Assembly (NCBI GenBank): GCA_030765045.1
Contig: CM060971.1
Span: 123,496,680 to 123,560,679, forward strand
Direction of reading: 5' to 3'
Length of the DNA stretch: 64,000 nt
DNA from: Tenodera sinensis
Taxonomy: Eukaryota > Arthropoda > Insecta > Mantodea > Mantidae
The first letter of the stretch is position 1; each line of letters opens with the position of its first letter. Below are positions 44,001 to 54,849 of the stretch, one piece after another. Below the pieces are notes generated by a model. That model was not told where the DNA came from and made no database searches. It saw nothing but the letters and a program-made list of their open reading frames with translations. Both the position numbers and the translations under genes were made by a program.

Positions 44001-45838
44001 GTCTGGAGGTAGACCAGGGCAATAATTACCTCTTGACGGTTCCTGCAACTCCCTGACAGTCTGGAGGTAGACCAGGACAATAATTATCTCTTGACAGTTC
44101 CTGTAAGTCTGTAACACCCTGACAGTCTGGAGGTAGACCAGGACAATAATTATCTCTTGACAGTTCCTGTAAGTCTGTAACACCCTGACAGTCTGGAGGT
44201 AGACCAGGACAATAATTACCTCTTGACAGTTCCTGTAAGTCTGTAACACCCTGACAGTCTGGAGGTAGACCAGGACAATAATTATCTCTTGACAGTTCCT
44301 GTAAGTCTGTAACACCCTGACAGTCTGGAGGTAGACCAGGACAATAATTACCTCTTGACAGTTCCTGTAAGTCTGTAACACCCTGACAGTCTGGAGGTAG
44401 ACCAGGACAATAATTACCTCTTGACGGTTCCTGCAACTCCCTGACAGTCTGGAGGTAGACCAGGACAATAATTATCTCTTGACAGTTCCTGTAAGTCTGT
44501 AACACCCTGACAGTCTGGAGGTAGACCAGGACAATAATTATCTCTTGACAGTTCCTGTAAGTCTGTAACACCCTGACAGTCTGGAGGTAGACCAGGACAA
44601 TAATTACCTCTTGACGGTTCCTGCAACTCCCTGACAGTCTGGAGGTAGACCAGGACAATAATTATCTCTTGACAGTTCCTGTAAGTCTGTAACACCCTGA
44701 CAGTCTGGAGGTAGACCAGGACAATAATTATCTCTTGACAGTTCCTGCAAGTGTGTAACACCCTGACAGTCTGGAGGTAGACCAGGACAATAATTACCTC
44801 TTGACGGTTCCTGCAACTCCCTGACAGTCTGGAGGTAGACCAGGACAATAATTATCTCTTGACAGTTCCTGTAAGTCTGTAACACCCTGACAGTCTGGAG
44901 GTAGACCAGGACAATAATTATCTCTTGACAGTTCCTGTAAGTCTGTAACACCCTGACAGTCTGGAGGTAGACCAGGACAATAATTACCTCTTGACAGTTC
45001 CTGTAAGTCTGTAACACCCTGACAGTCTGGAGGTAGACCAGGACAATAATTACCTCTTGACAGTTGCTGTAACTCCCTGACAGTTGCTGTAACTCCCTGA
45101 CAGTCTGGAGGTAGACCAGGACAACAATTACCTCTTGACAGTTGCTGTAACTACCTGACAGTCTGGTGGTAGACCAGGACAACAATTACCTCTTGACAGT
45201 TCCTGTAACTCCCTGACAGTCTGGTGGTGGACCAGGACAACAATTACCTCTTGACAGTTGCTGTAACTCTGTAACTCCCTGACAGTCTGGAGGTAGACCA
45301 GGACAATAATTACCTCTTGACAGTTCCTGTAACTCTGTAACTCCCTGACAGTCTGGAGGTAGACCAGGACAATAATTACCTCTTGACAGTTCTTGTAACT
45401 CTGTAACACCCTGACAGTCTGGAGGTAGACCAGGACAATAATTACCTCTTAACAGTTCCTGTAACTCTGTAACTCCCTGACAGTCTGGAGGTAGACTAGG
45501 ACAATAATTACCTCTTGACAGTTCCTGTAACTCCCTGACAGTCTGGTGGTAGACCAGGACATCAATTACCTCTTGACAGTTGCTGTAACTCTGTAACTCC
45601 CTGACAGTCTGGAGGTAGACCAGGACAATAATTACCTCTTGACAGTTCCTGTAACTCTGTAACTCCCTGACAGTCTGGAGGTAGACCAGGACAATAATTA
45701 CCTCTTGACAGTTCTTGTAACTCTGTAACACCCTGACAGTCTGGAGGTAGACCAGGACAATAATTAGCTCTTGACAGTTCCTGTAACTCTGTAACTCCCT
45801 GAGAGTCTGGAGGTAGACCATTACAATAATTAGCTCTT
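38014..45838 (+). repeat. Minisatellite B, copy 2 (66/58/38-bp units)
   Basis: About 7.8 kb. Units are mostly 66 bp with TAACTTCCTGACAG or TAACACCCTGACAG centres, plus 58-bp units and 38-bp units in which 28 bases between two TGACAG repeats are lost (for example near 38845, 39350, 40613, 41812 and 43402). Higher-order periods are visible: 604 bp (38842 to 39446), about 131 bp (42473-42863) and 190 bp (44423, 44613, 44803). The right edge (45.1-45.8 kb) resembles copy 1. A minus-strand frame is open for 432 codons at 39342-40640 purely because 66 is divisible by three. Confidence 0.97.
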
Positions 45839-46109
45839 TAGTATTTTTGTACTATTTTGTGTAAATAAATGACATGGATTTTTGCCCTATAGCACAAGTT
45901 TTAGTCTAGATTTAGCTCCCGCTTGTCATTCAATATTGTAATCAGTAATAAGACCAACAAATGTTAAGATTTTTACTTTCATGTTGTTTCCTTAGGCCTT
46001 TTTTTTTTTTTGTAGAAATTAATGTATTTAATTTTTTCAACGTTTATATGGATCTTTTTACTGTTAATACAATGTGATTTTCATAGAGAAGTGTATGACA
46101 ATGTTACAG
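45839..46109. other. Intron 3' part before H-loop exon, copy 2
   Basis: Co-linear with 11425-11708; ends in the GTTACAG acceptor. Confidence 0.5.
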
Positions 46110-46201
46110 GGAACCCGTGGTGCTATTTTGACAACACACTCGATGGAGGAAGCAGATGCTCTCTGTTCTTGTGTTCGAATTCTGGTGAAAGTAGAGCTCA
46201 G
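46110..46201 (+). pseudogene. ABCA NBD2, H-loop exon, copy 2
   Basis: Reads RGAILTTHSMEEADALCS then CVRILVKVEL. It is like 11709-11800 except for Gly-to-Val near the end, a change at a position normally Gly in VKGEL. The switch His is retained. Phase 0 start in register with 37895; weak donor CAG|GTTGGT. No following ABCA exon was found up to 64 kb. Confidence 0.93.
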
Positions 46202-46486
46202 GTTGGTTCTGCAACATTATAGGCAGCAACATACCAAGTAACATTCATACTGTGCATTTGGGTGGATAATGGTCAGAAAAAGTCTTCACTTTGCACTCTG
46301 TTTTGTAGTCAAATAATAATAAACAACAAGTAAATTGTGCAAAATAGCTCTTAAAATGCTTTTTTGAATTTGATATTTCAAAACTCCTGCAGAAGTGTTT
46401 AATAATGATGGAGGAAGCAGAAACTCTTGGCCCCTATTTTGTACGTAAAGGTAATTACAAATATATGTACTATTCAATATACCTTA
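46202..46486. other. Downstream intron, copy 2
   Basis: Co-linear with 11801-12085. No feature. Confidence 0.4.
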
Positions 46487-46876
46487 CACTATTTTTGCAC
46501 ATAGTGCCCACACTGGTTCAGACATTTATCCAATTGGACACTAAATTTGAGATGCAGCTGTGACAAAGTTTGTCCAGCTAACTGTGAAAGCACCACTGCT
46601 TCATGTTGCATGTGCATCACTGTCCTTATTCAGAACTCCAATCATGAGTGGGGAGGTTCAGACTGTAAGATGGGTGGTCCACATTCTCCCAGTCAAATGC
46701 CTGGAGCTTGTTGCTGGTTCATTGTCATGCAGGTTAATCATGTCCACATGGAGAATCCCTCAGTGCTTTTGCCTGATGGCAGGCCACAGACAGGGCATTG
46801 ATGGTTGTATCTTATGGCATGACATCCAGCAGGAGTGGTCCGTGGCAATCCCACAAGGCTGTTAACATCCATTTCC
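46487..46876 (-). mobile_element. Mariner-type transposase relic, copy 2
   Basis: Same decayed relic as 12086-12475 with the FDWENVDHPSYSPNL block and C-terminal LDKCLNQCGHYVQK on the minus strand. It is shared by both duplicates. Confidence 0.8.
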
Positions 46877-47122
46877 AACACATGTCACAGGCGAACCCGG
46901 ATGTTTCCACATCATGTAATACCATCACCAGTAACAATGAGGTCCAGGAAACTTCCACCCTCCTCAGCCTACTGTAGCAGATGATTCATTTGTTGCCTTT
47001 GATCATGTCATCCAACTGCTTTGGCACCCAATCTCTCAGTGTGTGAGTGAGTGCGGGACAGCTGTGTGTGTGTAGGTGCAACATAAAGAAGATTCAAGGA
47101 ACATTGAATGATTGTATATAGT

Positions 47123-47640
47123 TGAACGAATGAATGAATGAATTTTATTTGTACCAATTCTTTTACATAACTTTTACAATTATCCTACTCTAACCTAAAC
47201 TACATACAAATTTTACATAACCTTATTGCTACCTTGGTTTGCATGGCACCCAGGCCATTTGCCTCCCAGGTAGCTCTGATCAATCTATTCCATCTTATAT
47301 TAATTAATTGTCCCTCTCCCCCACTCTGCCTTCTTCATTTACACTCTTTACTTTTCTTGCCCATTTTTCTCTTACTTTCTTCAGAAACTCACCTATACTT
47401 CTAACCTTCCTTTCCTCTTTCACTGTTAACATTTTTATGGCTACCATTTTCCCCTCTATTTTTTCCCATTTTTTCTCCCAAACCTTTTTCCTCCATAATG
47501 CTAATTCCTTACAATCTGTCAAATAATGTTCTATACTTTCTTTCTCACCGCACATTTCACATATTCCTGTTTTACCGCTTCTTGTCCCTCTTAAAAATAT
47601 TGCTCCTGTTCTCATCCACGCTAGTCCTTCTTTTTCCTGG
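47123..47640 (-). mobile_element. LINE 3' end with Cys/His knuckle
   Basis: The minus strand encodes RTGAIFLRG then CEMCGEKESIEHYLTDC, a C-x2-C-x8-H-x4-C arrangement found at the C-terminus of several non-LTR ORF2 proteins, followed by a highly basic stretch (KKVREKWARKV). The 3' end is a GAAT tandem (plus 47123-47140, ATTC on the minus strand). The element lies about 110 bases beyond the duplication end at 47015. It is 5'-truncated. Confidence 0.75.
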
Positions 47641-49100
47641 TATATAGTTAGTGTATCAAAGAAGAGAAAGTGAAAGGAGTGTGTGAAGGCTACTAGAAGA
47701 GAACAGTTGTGAGCTGTGAAAGACTGCAGAGTGTGTTTACAGTGTATTTGTTATAACATTTTAGAAGACAATAAAGTGACTTGGTCAGTGAGTGTATACA
47801 GTTTAAGGGTCCGTCGCGTTAGAAAGTAATCAGACTGATTTTGTAATTTTGTGTCAATATTGTGAAATATTTCTTACCATAGTAAATATCCCTAAAACAT
47901 TTATAACTTTGTTGTTCCAGTTAAGAAAAGGAGATAGACTACATGAGTGTTTATTTGATGTGCTTTGGCCGTAAGTAGACCACAACGGATATTCCAAATA
48001 AATCCCTACAAAGAGCAATAACTAATGACAAGATGTTTATGATTTGTATGGTAATGTACCTGCAAGCAGCAGTAACTAAACAGTGTGTTAAATCTGCATC
48101 ATCAAGTGATGACAGTGCAAGATACGACATGCAAGTTAATGCTTTATTTAAATGCTTTTAATGTGAATAATTGCTTTTTGTTTTTGATGATGTAGAAAAT
48201 TATGTTTTTAATACACAACGTGTAAATGTATTACATAAAATGAAAGGCTGATATGGCTTGTACATGGCAGGATATGAACATCTTGGATACAATATACAGC
48301 ACATGATTATAGAATACAAATCAGTGAGACTAGGTTTTTAACAGAATTTAAATTAATGAATAGTGTAATGATAAACTGCTGTGAATAACAGTACATAATA
48401 CCAAACCACAGACTTTCCTACTTTCCCATCTTATTGAAAAAAATTCATTTCAATTTCAGAAAAAAATGATGTGAATGTTGTTGCATAAGACAAACTGAAA
48501 GTAGTACAGTATTAACTAAAGTCATGTGTGTGTTTACTCTTCAGTTTGAGAGGAAGACCATTAAAAACACTTGTGATTTTATTTAAAACTTGTAGTCCTT
48601 TCAGTTTTCTTATATGTGTTCCAAAAGAAGTGGAAGGCGGCGGGTCATGCAGGAATTGTGATGTTGTTGTCACTAAGTATCATAATACCACCACCTCAGA
48701 ATGAAAATGAGTAAATCCTGGTGTTCCCAGGTCTAGTGTGTTTGGACGCTTCACCAAGGATTACCCTTGTCATCTTCACAAGTGATTCGGTGATTGGCTG
48801 GTCGGTCAGAGCTTGAACCAAGACACTGGCCGTAAAAGTCTCATATCGTACAGAATACTTGTTCTCAAAAACTGAGCTTGAGAATTCTATATAAGACTAG
48901 ACGACGCAGTGAACTTGGCACCACCTAAAATTGATTTGCTTTTAACTCTTCATAAGTGATTACCAATCCTAATCAATCTTCCAACTCCAATTGATTGAGA
49001 CTAATAATACCATATGCATCATGTAAGGCTTGGGTGTTTGGTTATTAAATGAAACCCTTTTGTAATTCAAATGAAATTAATGTATTTTATGTACATGAAA
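47641..49100. other. Unassigned, no gene seen
   Basis: No exon, RNA or repeat supported. A TATATAA near 48889 has no associated transcript evidence. Confidence 0.35.
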
Positions 49101-49118
49101 GATAAATGCACTTAACAT

Positions 49119-49410
49119 TCAATGCAAAGCTTTCTGGTAGACTGTTTTTTGTTGTCTTTTCCTATGCCTAAATAAAAATAGATAATTGTTTCCTGACATG
49201 CGAACATTCGACAACAGTTGTCCATGCACAAAACACAGACACAGAGACTCCAAGTTAATTCGGCAAACTTCCAACACTTGGCCTTGTGATTTGTTGGTGG
49301 TCATCGCAAAGGCCAGACATGCAGGTAATTGCAGCCGTTTGAAACCGAATAGCAAGTCCGTTGGAATCATCAGGATGTGCAGAATCAAAATATGCTCTCC
49401 TTAGTACTTT
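49119..49410 (-). mobile_element. Helitron helicase C-terminal relic
   Basis: The minus strand reads LLFGFKRLQLPACLAFAMTT then NKSQGQVLEVCRINLES, FVHGQLLSNVRMSG and KTVYQKALH-stop. The block LAFAMTTNKSQGQ followed by FVHGQLY-like sequence is the helicase end of the Rep/Hel protein of Helitrons (Pif1-type). Only the last 90 or so codons remain. A few residues of the HGQLYVACSR motif are altered. The Rep domain and Helitron termini are not found nearby. Confidence 0.85.
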
Positions 49411-50395
49411 CAAATATGTTGAACTTGCCTAGAAAACTTTATAAAATTGAAATTATCAAATTAATTCCTTGTTAAAATGCATTTTGGGATTACGTCTAAG
49501 CCTGGCCTAATTCCTTGAGTCACTCTAAAACAAAACTGAATGAATTTGTTTCTTTATCTCTAAGTCTACTAAGTCGATTTACCTCGATAGCATGGCTGAT
49601 CAAAATGAAAGTTTGCAAAATATAATTAAATTTTATTCAACCAAATGTATATTTAAAACCTACAACTATTTTTAGGAAGAAATGTTTTAAATGTAATAGA
49701 TGCCAATTTCAAACGATAGGTCTTTCACAAACACCATATATTCAAAGTAGTCCAAAGTGGCAATTCCCATACAAAATTATCAATTTCGATCCTTTCAATT
49801 TTTCAACTGTTCTGTAGGGTATCTCCTAATGTTCCTTTTCTAAACCATGCTAATATTGAGGCGAACAAAATGAAAAAGAAGTTATTCAAATTGGTCGAGC
49901 GATTTAAGAGCTTTTGTAAGACTAACAATTGGCAATTGATTTTTATATAGATACAAAAGGAGGAATCATACACAAGTACAGCTTATCTAAAACGTCCTGG
50001 CATTCCCCCCACTCTGGACGCAAAGATGCGTAATAGCACTGAGCAGTCCACTTGCATAAAAGAGAAGTGGGAGTCAGTCTTCCAGCTGCCTGCCTGCGGT
50101 GAGAGTGACAAGTTCATGTGTTGTATATGTGACTACCTGCTTCAAGTTCTGATCACTTGCTCCCCCACCACTCTCACCACTTCTCCGCATTTCTCCTCAC
50201 TTGCACATGTGGAGTGTCAGGACGTTTCAGACAATCTGTGTCTTTAAAACTGAAAATAATGTGAAACTTGGCGAGACTTGAAGCATTGTATGAGCTATAT
50301 TAAATAAACAAGCTTTCAGTAGACAAGCTTGAAAAAGCAAAAATACTAAAATTAATAACTAATCGGCCACCAACAGCTCACTCAGAAATAGTCCC
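49411..50395. other. Unassigned, no gene seen
   Basis: AT-rich. A GC-richer stretch at 50025-50240 is open for 73 plus-strand codons but is not recognised. Confidence 0.35.
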
Positions 50396-50895
50396 TCATA
50401 GCACAATTTTTGAACAACCTAAGGAAGTCAAATTTCTAGGTCTTCTAGTATACAGTCTATTTGACTGGAAATCACATATTAACAACATCACATCTAACCT
50501 TAATGGTGCATGTTACATCATTCCAACGTTGGTTAACTTTGAACCAGTCAACACAGGTAAGTTAGTTTATTTTAATTGTATACTGTGATGATAATTCAGT
50601 GTATGATAGTAAACACATATTACTCCTGATACAAAAGAAGGTGAGTGCAGCAGCACACAGAACTTGTACAAACAACTATTTTGTGTATACTAACTCTACC
50701 TTGTGTCTATGCATTATACTGTTTAAAATTGTACACAAATAATCAAGGTAACCTTATCATAAACACACAAGTAGACTACGCATCGTCCCAAGACAAAAAT
50801 TTCTTTCTTCCAGAAAGGACTCCACTATAAAACAATTAAAATATTTAATGATCTTCCCAGTAATAATCTAAAGGAGCAATTTCAAAGTTTATAAA
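50396..50895 (+). mobile_element. LINE reverse transcriptase relic (plus)
   Basis: With frameshifts the plus strand reads EVKFLGLLVYSLFDWKSHIN, LLLIQKKVSAAAHRTC, ILTLPCVYALY, PERTPL and TIKIFNDLP. These are successive C-terminal blocks of a jockey/CR1-type ORF2 (FLG-x-x-D-x-x-x-W-x-x-HI, LQKK, ILT-x-PC-Y). No catalytic YxDD box remains. Heavily decayed. Confidence 0.75.
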
Positions 50896-51589
50896 GCTTC
50901 CCTTGAAAAGTATCCCTTTTGTCAGTCATTTACTGTGTAGAAGTATATTCAAATTATTAATCAACACTGATGTATAAGTGTGCTGCACTCTGTGTTAAAA
51001 AATGCATTTATAAAATATTACTGTGAACGATAAAGATATTAGCACATTTTGCATATAAGTAAATAAAACGTGTAATATTGTGTAATGATCAGGGTCCAGA
51101 TTTGTGTATAGAAACAAAGTTTATTATCCCAGTTGAGAGTTCACAAGTATAAATTAAAATTCTTATTTCACTTAAAAGGAATATTTCACAAAAAATTATT
51201 TAAATTCATTTTTTAATAACTCCATATTTTGTATACCTTTTAGTAAATTTAGTGAAATATTTCTGTTCCTTTTATAATAAATACATATTTTAATAATTCT
51301 TTCGCCATCAAGAAAAAAACTGAAGATTTGGGTAACACACAAACGTTGCAGCATCTGCTGTTATATTATCGCTTCAAATACTCCCCACCCACCCACCTTA
51401 TGCCTTAACTTTCACACTGTAAAAGGTGCAGGGATCCACGTTGACAAACTGTAAATCCCCAATGGGCAATAGTAAGTTCGTAACTGCATATCTGTTTCCT
51501 TTGGGATGCAGTCTAACTAGTAAATGTTTATGATCTTAAGTGTGTGAATTCAACAATTGCAGATAGGACAACATTTATCTGGATATAAA
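50896..51589. other. Unassigned, no gene seen
   Basis: AT-rich with no supported feature. Confidence 0.3.
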
Positions 51590-52710
51590 CACAGCTTCCT
51601 CTCATGTTTCCTTGCAGCAAGTTCTTATAGGTGAACCTACTCCATCCTTATCTAACGTTAAAAGAAATTCACAGTATTATTCAGGTTTACTAGAAGCACT
51701 TGTTTTGGCCGATATACCCCTTTATAAGGTAAACGATCCCAAATTAAAAGTGTCTTGTCATATATATGGATATAAGCAATCCTGAAGGGTCAACTCTTCG
51801 GAAAAACTATCTCCTGAAGTGCTATGATGAAACATTAAAATACATTAGGTCAGCATGTGAAAATAAGAAGATCTGGGTGAGCATTGACAGAACTAGCGAT
51901 TTTAGTGACATTAGAGGAGTGGGAAATGTTGCAGTAGGTGTGTTGGAAAATGATGACAGAGTTTCCAAACAACACTTCTTGCGAGTTTGTAAATAAGTGT
52001 CAGTTGCTAGGCTGTTCAATGAAACTTTGCAGATGTTATGGCCAAATGCTGTGAAGTACGACAATATTTTGCTTTTCCTAACCGAAGGTGTACCATATAT
52101 GAAGAAGCTCTTTGTGTATGTTATCCTGAAACGATTCATGTGACCCGTATCATACATGCTCTACGCAGACTGTGTGATAAAATCCAAACACTATATCTGG
52201 AAGTGGACCAGTTAGTGTCAGACGGAAGGAAAAGTTTTGTAAAACCACCAACTAGAGTCAATCTTTTCAAAGAAAGAAATCCTGATCTTCCACTTTCTCC
52301 TAAACCCACAAACATGCGTTGGGGCACTTGGCTAAGTATAGCAATGTATTGCACATACAATTTTGAAGCATTTGTATCTGTAGTAAGTGAGCTGGACTCG
52401 GACAATGCTTCTTCAATTGACGTTCAAAATTTACTAAAGTCAGCAATGTAAAATGTGACTTGGCTATCTTATTGGCCAATTTCGGATTCTTTTCTCACTC
52501 TATAATGAAACTAGAGACTTTGGGGTATTCATTGAGTATTGCAGTTAAAGAGATAGAGTGCATTGCAAGACAACTGGACACATTTTCCAATTCAAAAGCC
52601 GAAGTCTTAAAGAAAAAATATAAACATTTGTTTGACAAAAATACAGGTTACAGAAGCCATAGCAAAGTAGCACTAGTTTTGGAAGGCTAAGGGACAAGTG
52701 AAGTTGATGT
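51590..52710 (+). pseudogene. hAT-like transposase relic (CGGBP1/ZBED class)
   Basis: Plus-strand pieces in changing frames form one decayed protein: LADIPLYKVNDPKLK, IWVSIDRTSDFSDIRG, TIHVTRIIHALRRLCDKIQ, MRWGTWLSIAMY and later ILLANFGFFSHSI. The order D-x-(T/S)-x-D, then an H-x-x-H/C-type helix (HVTRIIHALRRL) and RWGTWL is the RNase-H-like core layout of hAT-derived proteins related to CGG-repeat-binding proteins, common in aphids and other insects. At least two frameshifts and stops at 51996 and 52451 interrupt it. No terminal inverted repeats or dimer-interface end were found. Confidence 0.6.
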
Positions 52711-53525
52711 TACTGACATGCCCTATTTCAAATATGCAAACTTAACATCGTGCGACGTGGAGTGATTGTGTTCTAAATATAAGGCATTATTTCATGACAA
52801 CAGGCATGGATTACTGATGGAGCATTTGGACAAGATGTTAGATGTTCACTGCAATCAGTGTTCCACATCTGATGATCAGGAGTAGTTGGTGAGTTAACAT
52901 TTTTATGTTATGTGTTGGTGGAATTTAAAGAAGTTTTATTACATGTTTTTTAAATTTTTGTTGGCTTACAAATAAATATGTGGGTCCTGCTAATGACTAA
53001 TACTTTAAAAGCTTTAATAACTCCTTAATAACTACTTTAAAAACTCCTTTGCCAAAGAGTTAAAGAATTATCTAATTGAAAAGTGCCCATACAGGTTAGA
53101 AGAGGTGTTAAATTAATGTGTACTGTTAATGTATTTTTGTATATTCAATATTCCATGTTTGTATTCCATAAGTCTAATTATATGCCATGATGTACTTTTT
53201 ATTCATGTATTAGCATTTGAAAATGCTCCATGCTTGTATTACAAGTTTTATGAGGACTAAATTTGAATTTAAGTGGAATAACGATATTCAGAGTACTCTA
53301 GCGGGAATAGGTGGAACTTCTTCGACATATAGTGTTAGTTTGAGCAGTCAACAGTAGATGTCACTGCGACTATGGCGCCAAACAGTCATGGCTGCCAATA
53401 CAACTATTCTACATCTGGGTGTTACATATTAAACAATTTTAAAAATAACATATTTGGTCTAAAGTTTGATATATTTTATAATTATTTGACCTGAAAGTCC
53501 TTTCAGTAATATTACATTTGATAAG
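52711..53525. other. Unassigned, no gene seen
   Basis: AT-rich; no supported feature. Confidence 0.3.
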
Positions 53526-53527
53526 TA

Positions 53528-53895
53528 TTACTGTATTTCTGCATTTCTGCTCAATGTACATTGTGAATAGAAAAAAACATAGTTGGCTAACTGTATCCTA
53601 TTTAAATACTGCTTGTTTGTGTATTCGCCATTTGTAAGAAAAAGGTTGTTGTATAGGCACGATACAGTATATGTGGGTGCTACTGAACGTTTACAAGGAA
53701 TGATGGTACGTACATTACATATTTGATTACATGTTTCACTTTTGAATCTATCAGTCGAGTAGAATGCATTATCTGCGACTTTGGTAGGTACCTCCTTCAG
53801 TATTTGGTTATGAAGCAAACCTTTGATTCTATAAGGCAAGTGGTTGTATAGTTCCTTTCTTTAATGTTGCGGAATCTCCAACTATCGTGTTTGAT
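53528..53895 (-). mobile_element. LINE ORF2 tail relic
   Basis: The minus strand reads KELYNHLPYRIKGLLHNQI then VADNAFYSTDRF. It parallels the ends of the other LINEs here (LYNKLPTAIK ... RAFYDIGEYL at 29405; YNALPKEIKD ... NAFYNTEEI at 27483). It is only the last part of an ORF2 and decayed. Confidence 0.6.
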
Positions 53896-53925
53896 TTATG
53901 AGCAAATTACGTACGTACGATGCAA

Positions 53926-54015
53926 CGGTATTATTTTGCTTATGCGTCGGATATTTAGCAAACAAACGTGTATAAACGAGTATAATATATGCTAGAATGA
54001 TTGATTAATGCATTA
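53926..54015 (+). repeat. Left arm of ~90-bp inverted repeat
   Basis: The sequence GCTTATGCGTCGGATATTTA, TGTATAAACGAGTATAATAT and AATGATTGATTAATGCATT recurs inverted at 58149-58234 with few mismatches. The arms enclose about 4.1 kb including a hAT-type transposase relic. Confidence 0.8.
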
Positions 54016-54849
54016 ATTCTCTCGGTGGGATGTTGCATGCACCAAATCATTCACTGAGTTGTGCTTATTGTGAGTAAACAAAACCAACTGATTGTAAAGG
54101 TTCCAGTTGGCAAAAATAAATGATCCAAGCACCATCTCGGCATACGTGTGGAACATGTATCTTGCGTTAAGAGACTAATAAAGACGTGGAAAGTGATCAC
54201 TAGGAAGGGCGGCTGGCTCCGTGCCATGGCACTACCTTAATAAATGAAGAAATTGCATATATTGTTGTATACTCCACGGTTTCATAGAGAATAATAGCAT
54301 GAGGGTTAAAGTCTCTTGAACAAGTTACTATTACTATTCTTTGTTGGTTCTTTCCAACACAGACTGTATATGATACAAGTGTGATCTGTGAAATAGCAAA
54401 TGTATCATATCGCAAATGAGCTGAACAATATGCAAATGTCAGGTTCGTTAGTTGGGTTGCCATCATGGTCACAATTGCAGCAATGACGATTACAGCTTGC
54501 AGTATTCAGTTCAGTTTCTTACAACTCACCGTATCCATGTTAGCATGGATAAATTTGTGACCAGCATGTGAGCAGTTACAGAAAGTAACGAGAGTGATGT
54601 ATTCCAGTTTGAATCTCCGGCTTCAACTTCAAGCAATATTAATACTACAGCTGATCAGGTAAAAACTGCAGCATTGGAAGCATGGCCATAACCAGAGGGG
54701 CCCAGGACGGGCAACACCCGTACTGGGAGAATCCCCATTTGTCCTTTCCTGTTATGAAGTTTTAGAAATATTTCAATAATAAATTAAGAACCAAACTGGC
54801 CATATATCGAAGACTATATTAATGGTAACAATGCTGTAATAGTTATCCA

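Larger units (their letters stand above)
30681..47015 (+). repeat. Segmental duplication, copy 2
   Basis: Partner of 1-12615. All three ABCA exons, both SINEs, both minisatellites and the mariner relic are in the same order. It differs by a longer minisatellite B (about 7.8 kb versus 5.1 kb), absence of the mariner and LINE insertions near 1.9-3.8 kb, a private 280-base segment at 34787-35068, and scattered substitutions. Beyond 47015 the sequence is unrelated to what follows copy 1. Confidence 0.93.

Noticed and set aside
48885..48925. TATA-box-like TATATAAG as a core promoter
   Set aside because: No downstream ORF or exon, and AT-rich sequence gives such matches by chance.
49119..49404. 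Plus-strand open frame overlapping the Helitron relic
   Set aside because: Shadow of the minus-strand helicase reading, which has a clear family motif.
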